NCBI RefSeq assembly: GCF_964656455.1
Contig: NC_135720.1
Span: 106,218,696-106,282,695 of the forward strand
Direction of reading: 5' to 3'
Length of the DNA stretch: 64,000 nucleotides
Source: Halichoerus grypus
Lineage: Eukaryota > Chordata > Mammalia > Carnivora > Phocidae
The notes beneath the pieces were generated by a model that had not been told where the DNA came from, did no database searches, and saw nothing but the letters and a program-made list of their open reading frames with translations. The position numbers and the translations under genes were made by a program. How positions within the stretch are numbered: the first letter of the stretch is position 1; each line of letters begins with the position of its first letter. Below are positions 1 through 26,269 of the stretch, piece after piece.

Positions 1-89
1 ATGAGAACACAACTTCTGGCAAAGTAGAAATAGAAGGGAATTTCTTGTTGAGGGACTTGTTAAGGAACTTTTTGTCCCTGCTAAAACCA

Positions 90-294
90 GGCACGCCTGG
101 GTGGCTCAGTCAACTAAGCATCTGTCTCATGATTTTGGCTCAGGTCATGATCTCAGAGTATCCAGATCAAGCCTGAGTCCTGCTCCGTGCTCAGCAGGGA
201 GTGTGCTTGAGATTCTCTCTCTCTTTCTCTCTCTGCTCCTCCCTGCACTCACGCACTCTCTCTCTCTCAAATAAATAAATAAATCTTAAAAAAA
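90..294 (+). mobile_element. CAN-SINE (SINEC)
   Basis: tRNA-like head cgcctgggtggctcag, CT-rich middle, (AAAT)n tail then poly(A). No clear TSD. Confidence 0.9.
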
Positions 295-299
295 GTATG

Positions 300-1398
300 A
301 TGATAGCATAGGGATAAATAAAATAACTGATGGGATAGAAGAGAGACGTCAAAATTAGATCCATGCACGTATGGAAACTTGATTTAGGACTGGGTAGTGC
401 AGACCGCTGGGGAAAGGACAAACTATTCCATAAATGGTGTGCTGGGATTATCCATAGAGAAGAACATTAAATCATATCTCTTCATCATACCACACACACA
501 AATCTATTCTGAAAACATTAAAATCTTAAAGAGAGAAAAACCTTTTAGAAGGTAATGGAGGATAATATCTTTCTATGTATGGAGCAAGGAATCATTTCTA
601 AAACAAGCACTAACTGCAAAGGAAAAAATTGGAAAATTCTACTATTAAGAGTGCATACTAAATTTTACTAATAAGAACTTATGATCTTCAAACAACGACA
701 TAAAGAAAGTGAAAAGTCAAGTCACAAATTGGGAGAAAATATTGTGACACATAAAAATGCCAAAGAAAGATTATATAGAAAATATAAGAAAGTTCCACAA
801 ATCAGTCAGAAAAACACCAAAAACCCAAATGAAAAATGTGCAAAAGACAAAGAACATACTTTTTACAGAGGAAACACAAATGACAATTTATGACAAGTTA
901 TGTCAACTCATTAGTGAACAGGGAGATGCAAAGTAAGGCCACAATTAAAACCTGAGAAGCAAAAATGAGTAAGCAAAAATGAGCAAAAAAAAAAAGGTTT
1001 TTTTTTCAATCTCTCTATTGTGTTTATGTCCTTGCCCTTGACTCTTCTCTGACTCAATAGCATGGATTGGAGAGGCTGTGGGTCATATATTCACTGACTG
1101 CTTAAGGAAACTACCTGGCATTACTGCATAAAGGTGAAGATTCATACACCTTCCTCCTCAGCAGTACTCTTATGGTTATGCCCCAGAGAAACTTCTGCTC
1201 AGCAGGAGACACGTACAAAATGTTAAGAGCAGCTCTGTTCATAAAAGCAACACTAGAAATCATTAAAAAAAAAAAAAAGGGAAATCACCCATATATCCAC
1301 CCCCAGGAGAATGGCTCATGTGTGGGATGATCTATATATGTAAAGGGACTATAATTATATGCAGCAACACGTATGATTCTTAAAACATACTGTTGAGT
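300..1398 (+). mobile_element. Old L1 fragment (ORF2 end/3' region), decayed
   Basis: Contains phrases typical of L1 ORF2 3' sequence (aaatggtg..gctggga near 430; agtgaaaagtcaagtcacaa near 708; gagatgcaaagtaaggccac near 921), with many stops. Interrupted at its right end by a SINE, then continues to about 1700. Confidence 0.5.
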
Positions 1399-1399
1399 G

Positions 1400-1600
1400 G
1401 GCACCTGGGTTGCTCAGTCGTTAAGCATCTGCCTTCGGCTCAGGTCATGGTCCCAGGGTCCTGGGAACGAGCCCCGCATCGGGCTCCCTGCTCCACGGGA
1501 AGCCTGCTTCTCCCTCTCCCATTCCCCCTGCTTGTGTTCCCTCTCTCTCTCGCTGTGTCTCTCTGTCAAATAAATAAATGAAATCTTTAAAAAAAAAATA
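1400..1600 (+). mobile_element. CAN-SINE, full length
   Basis: Head at 1400, tail ends in a long A run. TSD tgttgagtg at 1391-1399 and again just after the tail (about 1602-1610). Confidence 0.93.
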
Positions 1601-2018
1601 ATGTTGAGTGAAAAAAAAGCCCTGAAGGCTATGTATGGCATGAGTACAACTTTGCAAATCTCAAAAATAAGCAAAAATATGTATGCAGGGAAACACTACA
1701 TGGTTTTTATATGAAAAAAAAAAAAGTTAATATATCCAGAATAACAGCTACCTCTTGAGCAGGAGGGAAGGTGTCTTAGTCGGCTTGGGCTGCCGTAACA
1801 GAAGACCACAGACTGGGGGGGCTTAAACAACAGAAATTTATTTTCTCCTACTTCTAGAGGCTGGAGGTTCAAGATGAAGTTGCCTGCTGATTTGGTTTCT
1901 GTGAAATCTCTCTTCTGGCTTTCCTGCTGTGGCCTCACATGGCCTTTCCTCAGTGTGTGTTGGGGGGGAGAAAGTTCTGGTTTCTCTTCCTTTTCTTTTT
2001 TTTTTGAAAAGGGAACTA

Positions 2019-2230
2019 GGGGGCGCCTGGGTGGCTCAGTTGTTAAGCGTCTGCCTTCGGCTCAGGTCATGATCCCAGGGTCCTGGGATTGAGCCCCACA
2101 TCGGGCTCCCTGCTCCGCGGGAAGCCTGCTTCTGCCTCTCCCACTCCCGCTGCTTGTGTTCCCTCTCTCACTGTCTCTCTCTCTGTGTCAAATAAATAAA
2201 TAAAATCTTTAAAAAAAAAAAAGAAAAGAC
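2019..2230 (+). mobile_element. CAN-SINE, full length
   Basis: Full tRNA-like head and tail. TSD aagggaacta before (about 2009-2018) and after (about 2231-2240). Confidence 0.93.
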
Positions 2231-2289
2231 AAGGGAACTAATATTTATTGAGTACCTACTAAGTACTAAAGAGCTTTACATGCATTATT

Positions 2290-2575
2290 TCTTTTTTAAT
2301 TAATGTATTATTTTTATTTTTAATTTAAATTCAATTAAATAACATATAGTGTATTATTAGTTTCAGAGGTAGAGTTCAGGGATTTATCAGTCTTATATAA
2401 CACCCAGTGCTCATTCCAGTCTGTGCCCTCCTTAATGCCCATCAGCCAGTTACCCCATCTCCCCAACCCCCTCCCCTCCAGCAATCCTCAGTTTGTTTCC
2501 TATGATTAAGAGTTTCTTACGGTTTCTGTCCCTCTCTGATTTCGTCTTGTTTTATTTTCTTATAAGGACCCCACT
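2290..2575 (-). mobile_element. L1 3' end, 5'-truncated
   Basis: On the plus strand it reads from an A/T-rich start through ataacatatagtgtattatt and cacccagtgctcattcc to cctcagtttgtttcc, the reverse complement of a carnivore L1 3' UTR. Confidence 0.75.
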
Positions 2576-2617
2576 CTTATCAGATTAGAGCCCCACACTT
2601 AAGACTTCATTTAACCT

Positions 2618-2803
2618 GGGGCATTTATTTATTTATCTATTTATTCCTGTGCTATCATTAACCTGCATGATCTCAGGGTCCTGGGACTGAGCTCTGTGTC
2701 GGGCTCCGCGGTCAGTGGGGAGTCTGCTTGAGTATTCTCTCTCTCCCTCCCCCCGCCACTCTCTTTCTCTCAAATTAATAAATAAATCTTTTAAAAAAAA
2801 AAG
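2618..2803 (+). mobile_element. CAN-SINE with altered head
   Basis: 16-bp perfect TSD agacttcatttaacct at 2602-2617 and 2804-2819. The usual tRNA head is replaced by an ATTT-rich run, but the body (atgatctcagggtcctggga) and tail are normal. Confidence 0.85.
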
Positions 2804-3049
2804 AGACTTCATTTAACCTAATTACCTCCCTATAGGTAACACATACAGTCACGGTGGGAGTTAGGGCTTCCACATATGAATTTTCAGGGGACACAATCAG
2901 TCTATATCAGAGATGAGAGGAGAAGTGATGAGAAGAATCATATGTAGGTGCAAGTTACTTGCGAAATTTGAGTTGGGTGATGAATATTTAATTTATTATT
3001 ATGATTTATATATCTTACATGTATTCTTTGTATCAAAAATTATATTTAG

Positions 3050-3158
3050 GGGCACCTGGCTAGCTCATTCAGTGGAACCTGCGACTCTTGATCTCAGGGT
3101 TGTGGATTTGAGTCCCATGCTGGCTGGGTGTAGAGATTACTTAAAAATAAAGTGTTAG
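3050..3158 (+). mobile_element. Short tRNA-SINE (SINEC variant ending gattacttaaaaataaa)
   Basis: tRNA-like head then the short tail form tgtagagattacttaaaaa. Flanked by aaattatattt (3037-3047 and 3159-3169). Confidence 0.85.
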
Positions 3159-3170
3159 AAATTATATTTG

Positions 3171-3352
3171 GGGGTGCCTGGGTAGCTCAGTCAGTTAAAC
3201 ATCTGCCTTCAGCTCGGGTCACGAACCCAGGGTCCTGGAATTGAGCCCCAAGTCGGGCTCTCTGCTCAGCTGGGAGTCTGCTTGCTTCTCCCTCTCCCCC
3301 TCCCCCTCCCCCCCACTCATGCTCTCTCTCTCAAATGAATAAAATATTAAAA
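3171..3352 (+). mobile_element. CAN-SINE
   Basis: Head ggtgcctgggtagctcag, long C/T tract, A-rich tail. Flanked by the same 11-bp aaattatattt (3159-3169 and 3353-3363). Confidence 0.9.
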
Positions 3353-3479
3353 AAATTATATTTGAAGATGAAAAATTAATGAACTTAGAGCTGTATATTG
3401 ATGAATTCAAATGAAAAATTTAATGCTGATTGATCAAGCTGTATATTTATAAGATGTGGGCTTTCTGGAGGTATGAAAA

Positions 3480-3856
3480 ACAATTTTTAAAGGTTCATTT
3501 ATTGGGGCACCTGGGTAGCTCGGTCATTTAAGTGTCTGCCTTCAGCTCAGGTCATGATCTCTGGGTCCTTGGATTGAGCCCCATGTCAGGCTCCCAGCTC
3601 GGTGGGGAGTCTGCTTCTCCCTCTGCTCTCTCTCTCTCAAAACATTTTTTAAAAAATCTTTAAAAAAAATAAAGATTTATTTATTTATTTGAGAGAGACA
3701 GAAAGAGTGCTCATGCAAGAATAGGGGGAGTGGCAGAGGTAGAGAATCTTCAAGCAGACTCACCAGTGAGCCTGGAGTCTGATGCAGGGCTCAATCTCAT
3801 GACCTGAGCTGAAACCAAGAGTCAGACGCTTAACCAACTGAGCCACCCAGGCACTC
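3480..3856 (-). mobile_element. CAN-SINE, interrupted in its tail by a second SINE
   Basis: 15-bp TSD ctggaggtatgaaaa at 3465-3479 and 3857-3871 encloses the whole block. The minus SINE body is at about 3672-3856; its A-rich tail is split by the plus SINE at 3504-3671. Confidence 0.85.
3504..3671 (+). mobile_element. CAN-SINE nested in the tail of an opposite SINE
   Basis: Head gggcacctgggtagctcgg, short CT tract, A-rich end running directly into the opposite SINE. Confidence 0.87.
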
Positions 3857-3871
3857 CTGGAGGTATGAAAA

Positions 3872-5119
3872 TTTTAAATGCAACGTTTGGGTGAAAAAAG
3901 CAAGGACAAAAAAAGAATACTTATATGATTCTATTTATGTCAAGTTCAAAGACATGCAAAACTAAACAATATATTGTCTAAGCATACAGGTATGGTGGTA
4001 ACACCAAAGAAAATTAAGAGAAGGATAAATACCAAACTCAGGTTACCTCTGAGAATAAAGAAAGAGGGGCACCCAGGCTACTTCACTGGTATTGGTGATA
4101 TTGTTTCTTATGTGGGGGAGAGGATATAGATGTTCATTTACATATTATCCTTTTCTCTGTGTATGATATATTTAACAGGAAAAGTGAAAGAAAGGAAGGA
4201 AACAAGGCAAAAAGAGAGAAGGAAAAAGAGTAGAAGGTAAAGGGAAGTAAGGATGACGATCAAAGGAGAGAGGTTAAGAAAACAAGTCAGTTAATTATTC
4301 AAAGCGCCAACCTGTGCTTCATTCCTCCTTGGTTGAGAGGTCCAGAGAGATGATCTCTTTGGTTCCTTCATTATTTTTTTAATCGCATACTTTTGTTATT
4401 TTCATTTCATTATTAAAATACCATTAAAGGAATTCTAAAAAAGAAAAATGAATCAGCCTTAATTCCATGAACCTATTCCATTATCTAGATTGATAGAATC
4501 TAGACTCATATTCATTGGTCCAATGGGGGAGGGAGCTGGCTTTCCCCCATCCTCCAGCAGAGATTCATTATTCCTTCCTCTGCAGTCTACTTTTCTCTGC
4601 TTGATCCTCACCATATTCTGCCTTGCTTCTTCCCTGAAAGGTTTGGTCAGGGACATTTCTGATGTCTGTTCTTTCTCTTTTTCCTTTCTGGATAATAGCC
4701 CATTCTAGCCTGAGAGGGGAAATTCCCCTTTTCCAAACACTGAAGCCATTATATTTCTGGCCACGAGGGGGCACCCACAGACTAGCCCTCTGCTCCTCAT
4801 GCTGTACAACTGGTCAATTGAGGAGAAAGAAGTCCTTGGCTAATGGGGTTATCCTGGTAGAGCTATTTTAAAATTTTTGTTTCTGGCTTCTACATCAGTT
4901 TTTTTCTCCCTCTCCTTCCTTCTGATTTCCTCTTGTCCACAGCATGTTCCAAAGAGGTTCTCTGAGATAGCTTCACAGTCACCCACACCCCTTTTTCTCT
5001 CAGGACGGTTGTCTTCAGATTCTGGGCATATGAGGTCTGAGTCTGGTCATGCTTCTGGTTTTCTGAACATTCTCTCTTGGGAAAAAACAAAAACAAAGCC
5101 AAACTCCAGAAACTGCTGC
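3872..5119. other. Intergenic stretch with no recognisable gene
   Basis: AT-rich, partly purine-rich (4180-4250) unique or very old sequence. Short open frames at 4490-4870 show no family resemblance or codon bias I can see. Confidence 0.6.
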
Positions 5120-5345
5120 ACATTTTTTTTTTTTTTATGTTATGTTCATCACCATACATCATTAGTTTTTGATGTAGTGTTCTATGATTCATTGTTTGCG
5201 TACAACACCCAGTGCTCCATGCAGTACGTGCCCTCCTTAATACCCATCACCGGGCTCACCCATCCCCCTCCCCTCTAAAACCCTCAGTTTGTTTCTCAGA
5301 GTCCATAGTCTCCCATGGTTTGTCTCCCCCTCCGATTTCCCCCCC
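5120..5345 (-). mobile_element. L1 3' end
   Basis: Starts on plus with a T13 run, then the L1 3' UTR reverse complement (caacacccagtgctccatgc, cctcagtttgtttctcagag). Confidence 0.75.
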
Positions 5346-5379
5346 TTCATTCTTCCCTTCCTGCTATCTTCTTCTTCTT

Positions 5380-5700
5380 CTTTTTTTTTTTAACATATAA
5401 TGTATTATTTGTTTCAGAGGTACAGGTCTGTGATTCATCAATCTTACACAATTCACAGCGCTCACCATAGCACATACCCTCCCCAATGTCTATCACCCAG
5501 TTACCCCATCCCTCCCACCCCCCACCACTCCAGCAACCCTCAGTTTGTTTCCTGAGATTAAGAATTCCTCATATCAGTGAGGTCATATGATACATGTCTT
5601 TCTCTGATTGACTTATTTTGCTCAGCATAATACCCTCCAGTTCCATCCATGTCGTTGCAAATGGCAAGATTTCATTCCTTTTGATGGCACTGCAGCACAT
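5380..5700 (-). mobile_element. L1 3' end, second copy abutting the first
   Basis: T run, then taacatataatgtattattt, caccatagcacataccctcc, ccagcaaccctcagtttgtt and on to ccatccatgtcgttgcaaat, typical of a carnivore L1 3' UTR. Confidence 0.8.
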
Positions 5701-5778
5701 TCTTTTCAATCTTTCTTCAGATGGTGAAGAGTTGAAATCCTTTGACGATCCAAAGCTGCTTAGAAGCCAAGTCTTGGC

Positions 5779-5979
5779 TATTTTTTTTTTTTTTTTTAAG
5801 ATTTTATTTATTTATTTGTTAGAGAGAGAGAGCACAAGCAGGGGGAGCTGCAGAGGGAGAGGGAGAAGGAGACTCCCTGCTGAGCAGGGAGCCTGATGCG
5901 GGACTTGATCCCAGGACCCTGGGATCAGGACCTGAGCTGAAGGCAGACGCTTAACCAACTGAGCCACCCAGGCATCCCC
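5779..5979 (-). mobile_element. CAN-SINE, full length
   Basis: TSD ccaagtcttggc on both sides (ending 5778; about 5978-5989). Complete head at the right end. Confidence 0.93.
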
Positions 5980-5989
5980 AAGTCTTGGC

Positions 5990-6520
5990 CACTAAGACAG
6001 TGAGCACTCTGCATAATGTTGTTTTTGACCCACAGTATGGTGCGACAATAAAATAACAAGACTGGTTTTCCTATATGTCTTAGAACCGGGCCTTGGCCAC
6101 TCCCAAATTGGAGTGCAAACTTGGGTGGAGCAATGAAACAGGTGTTTTGTTCTAAGGTGACTGCGCTGGAGGGGAAAAACTCATTGCTTTGTTACCGTAA
6201 CTCCTCTATTTGGAGAAATACTCCTTTGATTCTACTTAGTGATTTGGAGATATTAAAGAGGACCACGGATCCAAAGCATATAAGGGAAGAAACGAGGTTC
6301 CAGGTTGGAGACCTGACCCACTTACTGCCTTGAGCCCATGGGCAACATGAAGCTTTTTTTGGCATTAGGTGGACAAGAATTCGAGGACAAAATTGGTTTG
6401 TTCCTAAAATTCCTCGTGCTTATACGCACAGGTTGAGAAGTGGCATGAACCATTGGGAATGTGAATTTTACATTTTAATGGAGGTAGATAAATTACTTTC
6501 CCAAAATTTACAGTCTAAAG
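5990..6520. other. Intergenic stretch, nothing recognised
   Basis: Unique-looking sequence between a SINE and an L1 piece. No gene-like open frame. Confidence 0.5.
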
Positions 6521-6524
6521 ACCC

Positions 6525-7330
6525 CCAAGCAACCGAGTTAAAAAGAGGGCAAAAGTACTGGACAGATACCTCACCAAAGAAGGCATATAAACATATGAAA
6601 AGATGCTCCACATCATATGTCATCAAGGAAATGCACATTAAAGCAACAGTGAGATGCTTAAAATCCAGAATGCTAAGAGCCACATGCTGCCAAGGCTGTG
6701 GAGCAACGGGAACTCTCATCCATTGCTGGGGGGAATGCAAAACGGTACAGCCACTTTGGAAGATAATTGGGCAGTTTCTTGCAAAGCTAAACATAGTCTT
6801 ACCATATGACCTAGCAACAGTGCTTCTAGATATTTACCCAAATGAGCTTAAGACTTACATCCACACAAAAACCTGCATACAAGTGTTTATGGTAGCTTTA
6901 TTTATAATTGCCAAAAATTGGAAGCAACCGTGATGCCCTTTAGTAGGTGAATTGATAAATAAACCATGGCACATCCATTTTAATGGAATATTCTTCAGCA
7001 ATAAATAGGGATGAGCGATCAAGTCACAAAAAGACGTGGAGAAATACCAAGTGCCTATTGCTAAGGGAAATAAACCAGTCTGAAAAGACTATAATTCCAA
7101 TTATATGACAGACTGGAAAAGGTAAAACTGGAGAGCCTGGTTGCCTGGGGTTGGACAGGGAGGGAAGGTGGAAGGAATGGTGGAACGTAGGGATTGTTAA
7201 GAGCAGTGAAATTATCTTGTATGATTCTGTATGCTCTGATAAGGGTGGATGCACGACATTATGCATTTGGCGAAGCCCACAGAATGTACAACAAGCGAAC
7301 CCTAATGTAAACTATGGGCTTTAATTAATA
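6525..7330 (+). mobile_element. Old L1 ORF2 end and 3' UTR
   Basis: caccaaagaaggcatataaa, catatgaaaagatgctccac, ggaactctcatccattgctg and aattgccaaaaattggaagc are L1 ORF2 3' landmarks. The 166-aa open frame at 6433-6933 is a remnant of this, not a host gene. Ends near a (TAA)n run. Confidence 0.85.
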
Positions 7331-7350
7331 ATAATAATAATAATAATAAC
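7325..7350 (+). repeat. (TAA)n microsatellite
   Basis: About seven tandem taa units at the end of an L1 tail. Confidence 0.9.
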
Positions 7351-7476
7351 CACTATTTGTTCATCACTTGAAACAAATATACCACACAGATGCAAGATGG
7401 TAATTATGGGAAAAACTGGTTGTGGGAAAGGAGTACATGGGAACTCTCTGTACTTTCTGTTCAATTTTTTTAAGCA

Positions 7477-7672
7477 TTTTTTTTTTAAGATTTTACTTAT
7501 TTATTTGACAGAGAGAGACAGCAAGAGAGGGAACACAAGCAGGGGCAGTGGGAGAGGGAGAAGCAGGCTCCCCAATGAGCAGGGAGCCCGATGCGGGATT
7601 TGATCCCAGGACCCTGGGATCATGACCTGAGCCGAAGGCAGACGCTTAACGACTGAGCCACTCAGGTGCCCC
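7477..7672 (-). mobile_element. CAN-SINE inserted in the tail of the next SINE
   Basis: Complete body and head. Flanked by near-identical taagcatttttt and aaagcatttttt. Confidence 0.9.
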
Positions 7673-7688
7673 CTTTTAAAGCATTTTT

Positions 7689-7876
7689 TAAAAAGATTTA
7701 TTTGTCAGAGAGAGAGAGAGAGAGAGTACAAGCAGAGGGAGGGACAGAGCGAGAGGGAGAAGCAGGCTCCCCGATGAGCAGGGAGCCCGATGCAGGATTT
7801 GATCCCAGGACCCTGGGATCATGACCTGACCCGAAGGGAGACGTTTAACCCACCTAAGCCACCCAGGCGTCCCCCA
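7689..7876 (-). mobile_element. CAN-SINE
   Basis: (GA)n-rich middle and complete head ending ccacccaggcgtccccc. Its T-rich tail lies left of the SINE above; outer flank caattttttt is seen on both sides of the pair. Confidence 0.88.
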
Positions 7877-7879
7877 ATT

Positions 7880-8499
7880 TTTTTTTTTTTGTAAACCTCG
7901 AACTGCTTTAAGAAATAAAGTCTGCTAATTAAAAACATAAAAAATTTACAGACTCATCAAGAGTGTACATCTCCGTTTCTATCTTTGTTTATACTGCTTG
8001 GTGACAAAATTTTGACAGATGTTCAATCTGCTGGATCAAATTGGTCTTTTATTATTATCTTAATTGCATTTCCCTATGTTCTACTCAGACTGAACATCTT
8101 TTCCAGATTGGACTTTCCAAGTTTGCCTATTATAAACCTCCTGTTCCTGTCTCTTACCTGTTTTTCCAGTCAATTATTGATCTTTTGATTGTGGAATTGT
8201 GGGAGCTTTAAAAAATGTTTTTTTTTTTTTTTTTTACATGTTGTAAATGTTTTCCCACAATCTGTCATTTCTTTTTCAACTTGGATAATAATGTCTTTTG
8301 TCCCATAGAAAGTTTTAAATTTGAAGGATTTTGACCTGGACACGGGCCTCTGGGGAGCTACGTGATCTGAGCCAGCCCTCAGGGAGAGCCCACTCCTCTG
8401 GCCAGTCCTGTTCTTGTTCCTGATTTCTCAAGCTGAACCCAGAGCTTTCTGCTGCAGTGTGTCCCTTTAGGCTCCTCTTGGCCATGCTCTGAAACTGGC
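7880..8499. other. PRPH2 upstream region
   Basis: Left part (to about 8335) is T-rich and resembles decayed L1. The right part is unique and GC-richer. No open frame of note. Confidence 0.5.
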
Positions 8500-24774
<16,275 letters not shown>

Positions 24775-25952
24775 TGGCCCTGGGGCCCCCTCCCCTCCTG
24801 AATACTGAGAAGTAGTGGACTCCAAGAAAGTGGATACCCCCCTCATCCAATCTGAATCTCCCAAGGAGGGCGGCCATCTTAGAGAGACTCTTCTTGAGGG
24901 TGGGATTTAAAGTTTAGGAACCCTAAAAGCATTTGGCAAACATTTGTTAAATGACAGACTTAAAAATGAATGAGCCCCTACACAGTGAATGAGCCCCTGC
25001 TAAGGCCCACTACTTTTGGATATGCCCTCATGGGGGACTCAGGGGGCCTCTCAGTGAATCACTCTTCGTAACACATGAATTCAGTTCCATCCCAAAGCTA
25101 CTGGCCACACCTGAGGGCAGCTCCCCTTTTAAGAGTCTGCCATTACAAGTTCCAAGTTGCTTCATTCTATATCCAAAGCGTCACTTGGTGCATAAGCATA
25201 GGAGTCGAAAAATGTACTGGCCATGTTGTCATTTTTTTTTTAAATGCCAATATCAACAGGTCAGCCATTTTATTTGTATAATTGTGGAAGGAGGGGGACA
25301 TTGTACTTTTCTAAGAGTAATGCCCTCTCCAAAGCACTGAGGGCTTCACAAGAGGAATTCTTCAATCATGGGGCAAAATAACTTAAAGACAAGGGATTAT
25401 TTTCCTCACCAAAAACGTAGTTTTAAAGGCTACTTTCGTATCACATTCCCATGCCCTCACTTAGCCTGGAGTGAGCCACGGGCTGAGGAAGTCAGGTTGT
25501 TGGCACGTTCCAGCAACATCCCACCCAAGTGCCAGCTGACCTCCTTTGGCCTGTCTGCAGAAGCACTAGGTTAGGTGGCTGCCCTTTACTGGAAGAGGAG
25601 CAACAATCAGCTAAGAGGCCAACCTTTGGAGACCAGGCCTCACCTCTTGGAGGGCCCAGGAACACCCACACAGGTGGCCATGACAGCCTCCATGGACAAC
25701 ACCAATAGTCTACAGTGGAAGGCAAAGCGTCCTCTGGGAACTTCTTCCTGTTTCTTTCCCCAGACACCCATCCTGCAAAGCAGTATTTCTGGAATGCCTC
25801 TGTATTAAAGAAGATTCCTTGAGACAGTGCGTCTTCCCGAGCTAGTGATGGCAAGAGAAATTTTAACTTCTCTCCCAAAAGAGAAAAAAAGGAAGCCTTT
25901 AGGGGAAGGAGAGAATGATCATTACTGTTCTAAAAGTGTTCAGTGGGGAGAA

Positions 25953-25958
25953 AATAAA
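25953..25958 (+). terminator. Candidate PRPH2 polyadenylation signal
   Basis: AATAAA about 1.2 kb after the stop, followed by TG-rich sequence (cttctggtgctgcctg) that could serve as the downstream element. Confidence 0.4.
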
Positions 25959-26243
25959 GACTTCTGGTGCTGCCTGGGGCATATTCTGGGGCTCTAATTC
26001 TCCCGGGCGTAAGATCAGATCAAAGATATTGGGACACTGTCAGACTTTGGTCCCAGGTTTAATTTAATTAGACTTCTGAGTCTCCTTGAGACCAAAGAAT
26101 GGTCCACAGTGAAAATGCTGAGGGAGTCAGCCACCTCTGATGAGGGTCCTGGAACTCTCTCCCCTGAGGAGTACTGAGAAGCATCGTGAAAGTGCTGCTC
26201 TAGGCCCATGTGTAACTATGCTGTTAACAGCTGTACGATAGAC

Positions 26244-26249
26244 ATTAAA
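26244..26249 (+). terminator. Candidate PRPH2 polyadenylation signal (variant ATTAAA)
   Basis: ATTAAA followed by T/TG-rich sequence (attatattgtgtg). An alternative to the site at 25953. Confidence 0.35.
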
Positions 26250-26269
26250 AATTATATTGTGTGAAAATC

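Larger units (their letters stand above)
1772..2911. mobile_element. Ancient mammalian interspersed repeat, interrupted by three younger insertions
   Basis: Left end cttagtcggcttgggctgc with caacagaaatttatttt, right end cacatatgaattttcagggg: the two ends of one widespread old repeat that I recognise but cannot name with certainty. Inside lie a SINE (2019-2230), an L1 tail (about 2290-2575) and another SINE (2618-2803). Confidence 0.6.
24775..26265 (+). other. PRPH2: PRPH2 3' UTR (extent approximate)
   Basis: Repeat-poor sequence directly after the PRPH2 stop. Candidate polyadenylation signals are AATAAA at 25953-25958 and ATTAAA at 26244-26249. The second gives a 3' UTR of about 1.5 kb, which is reasonable for this gene. 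A further AATAAA at 27086-27091 could mark a longer form. Confidence 0.5.

Noticed and set aside
2019..2100. tRNA-like sequence at SINE heads
   Set aside because: These heads descend from a tRNA but lack a full cloverleaf and end in SINE bodies. Not tRNA genes.
4877..5278. 133-codon plus open frame
   Set aside because: The right half lies in an L1 3' end and the rest is low-complexity Ser/Phe-rich. No family match.
6433..6933. 166-codon open frame on plus
   Set aside because: It lies over an old L1 ORF2 end and reads as a decayed reverse-transcriptase tail, not a host gene.
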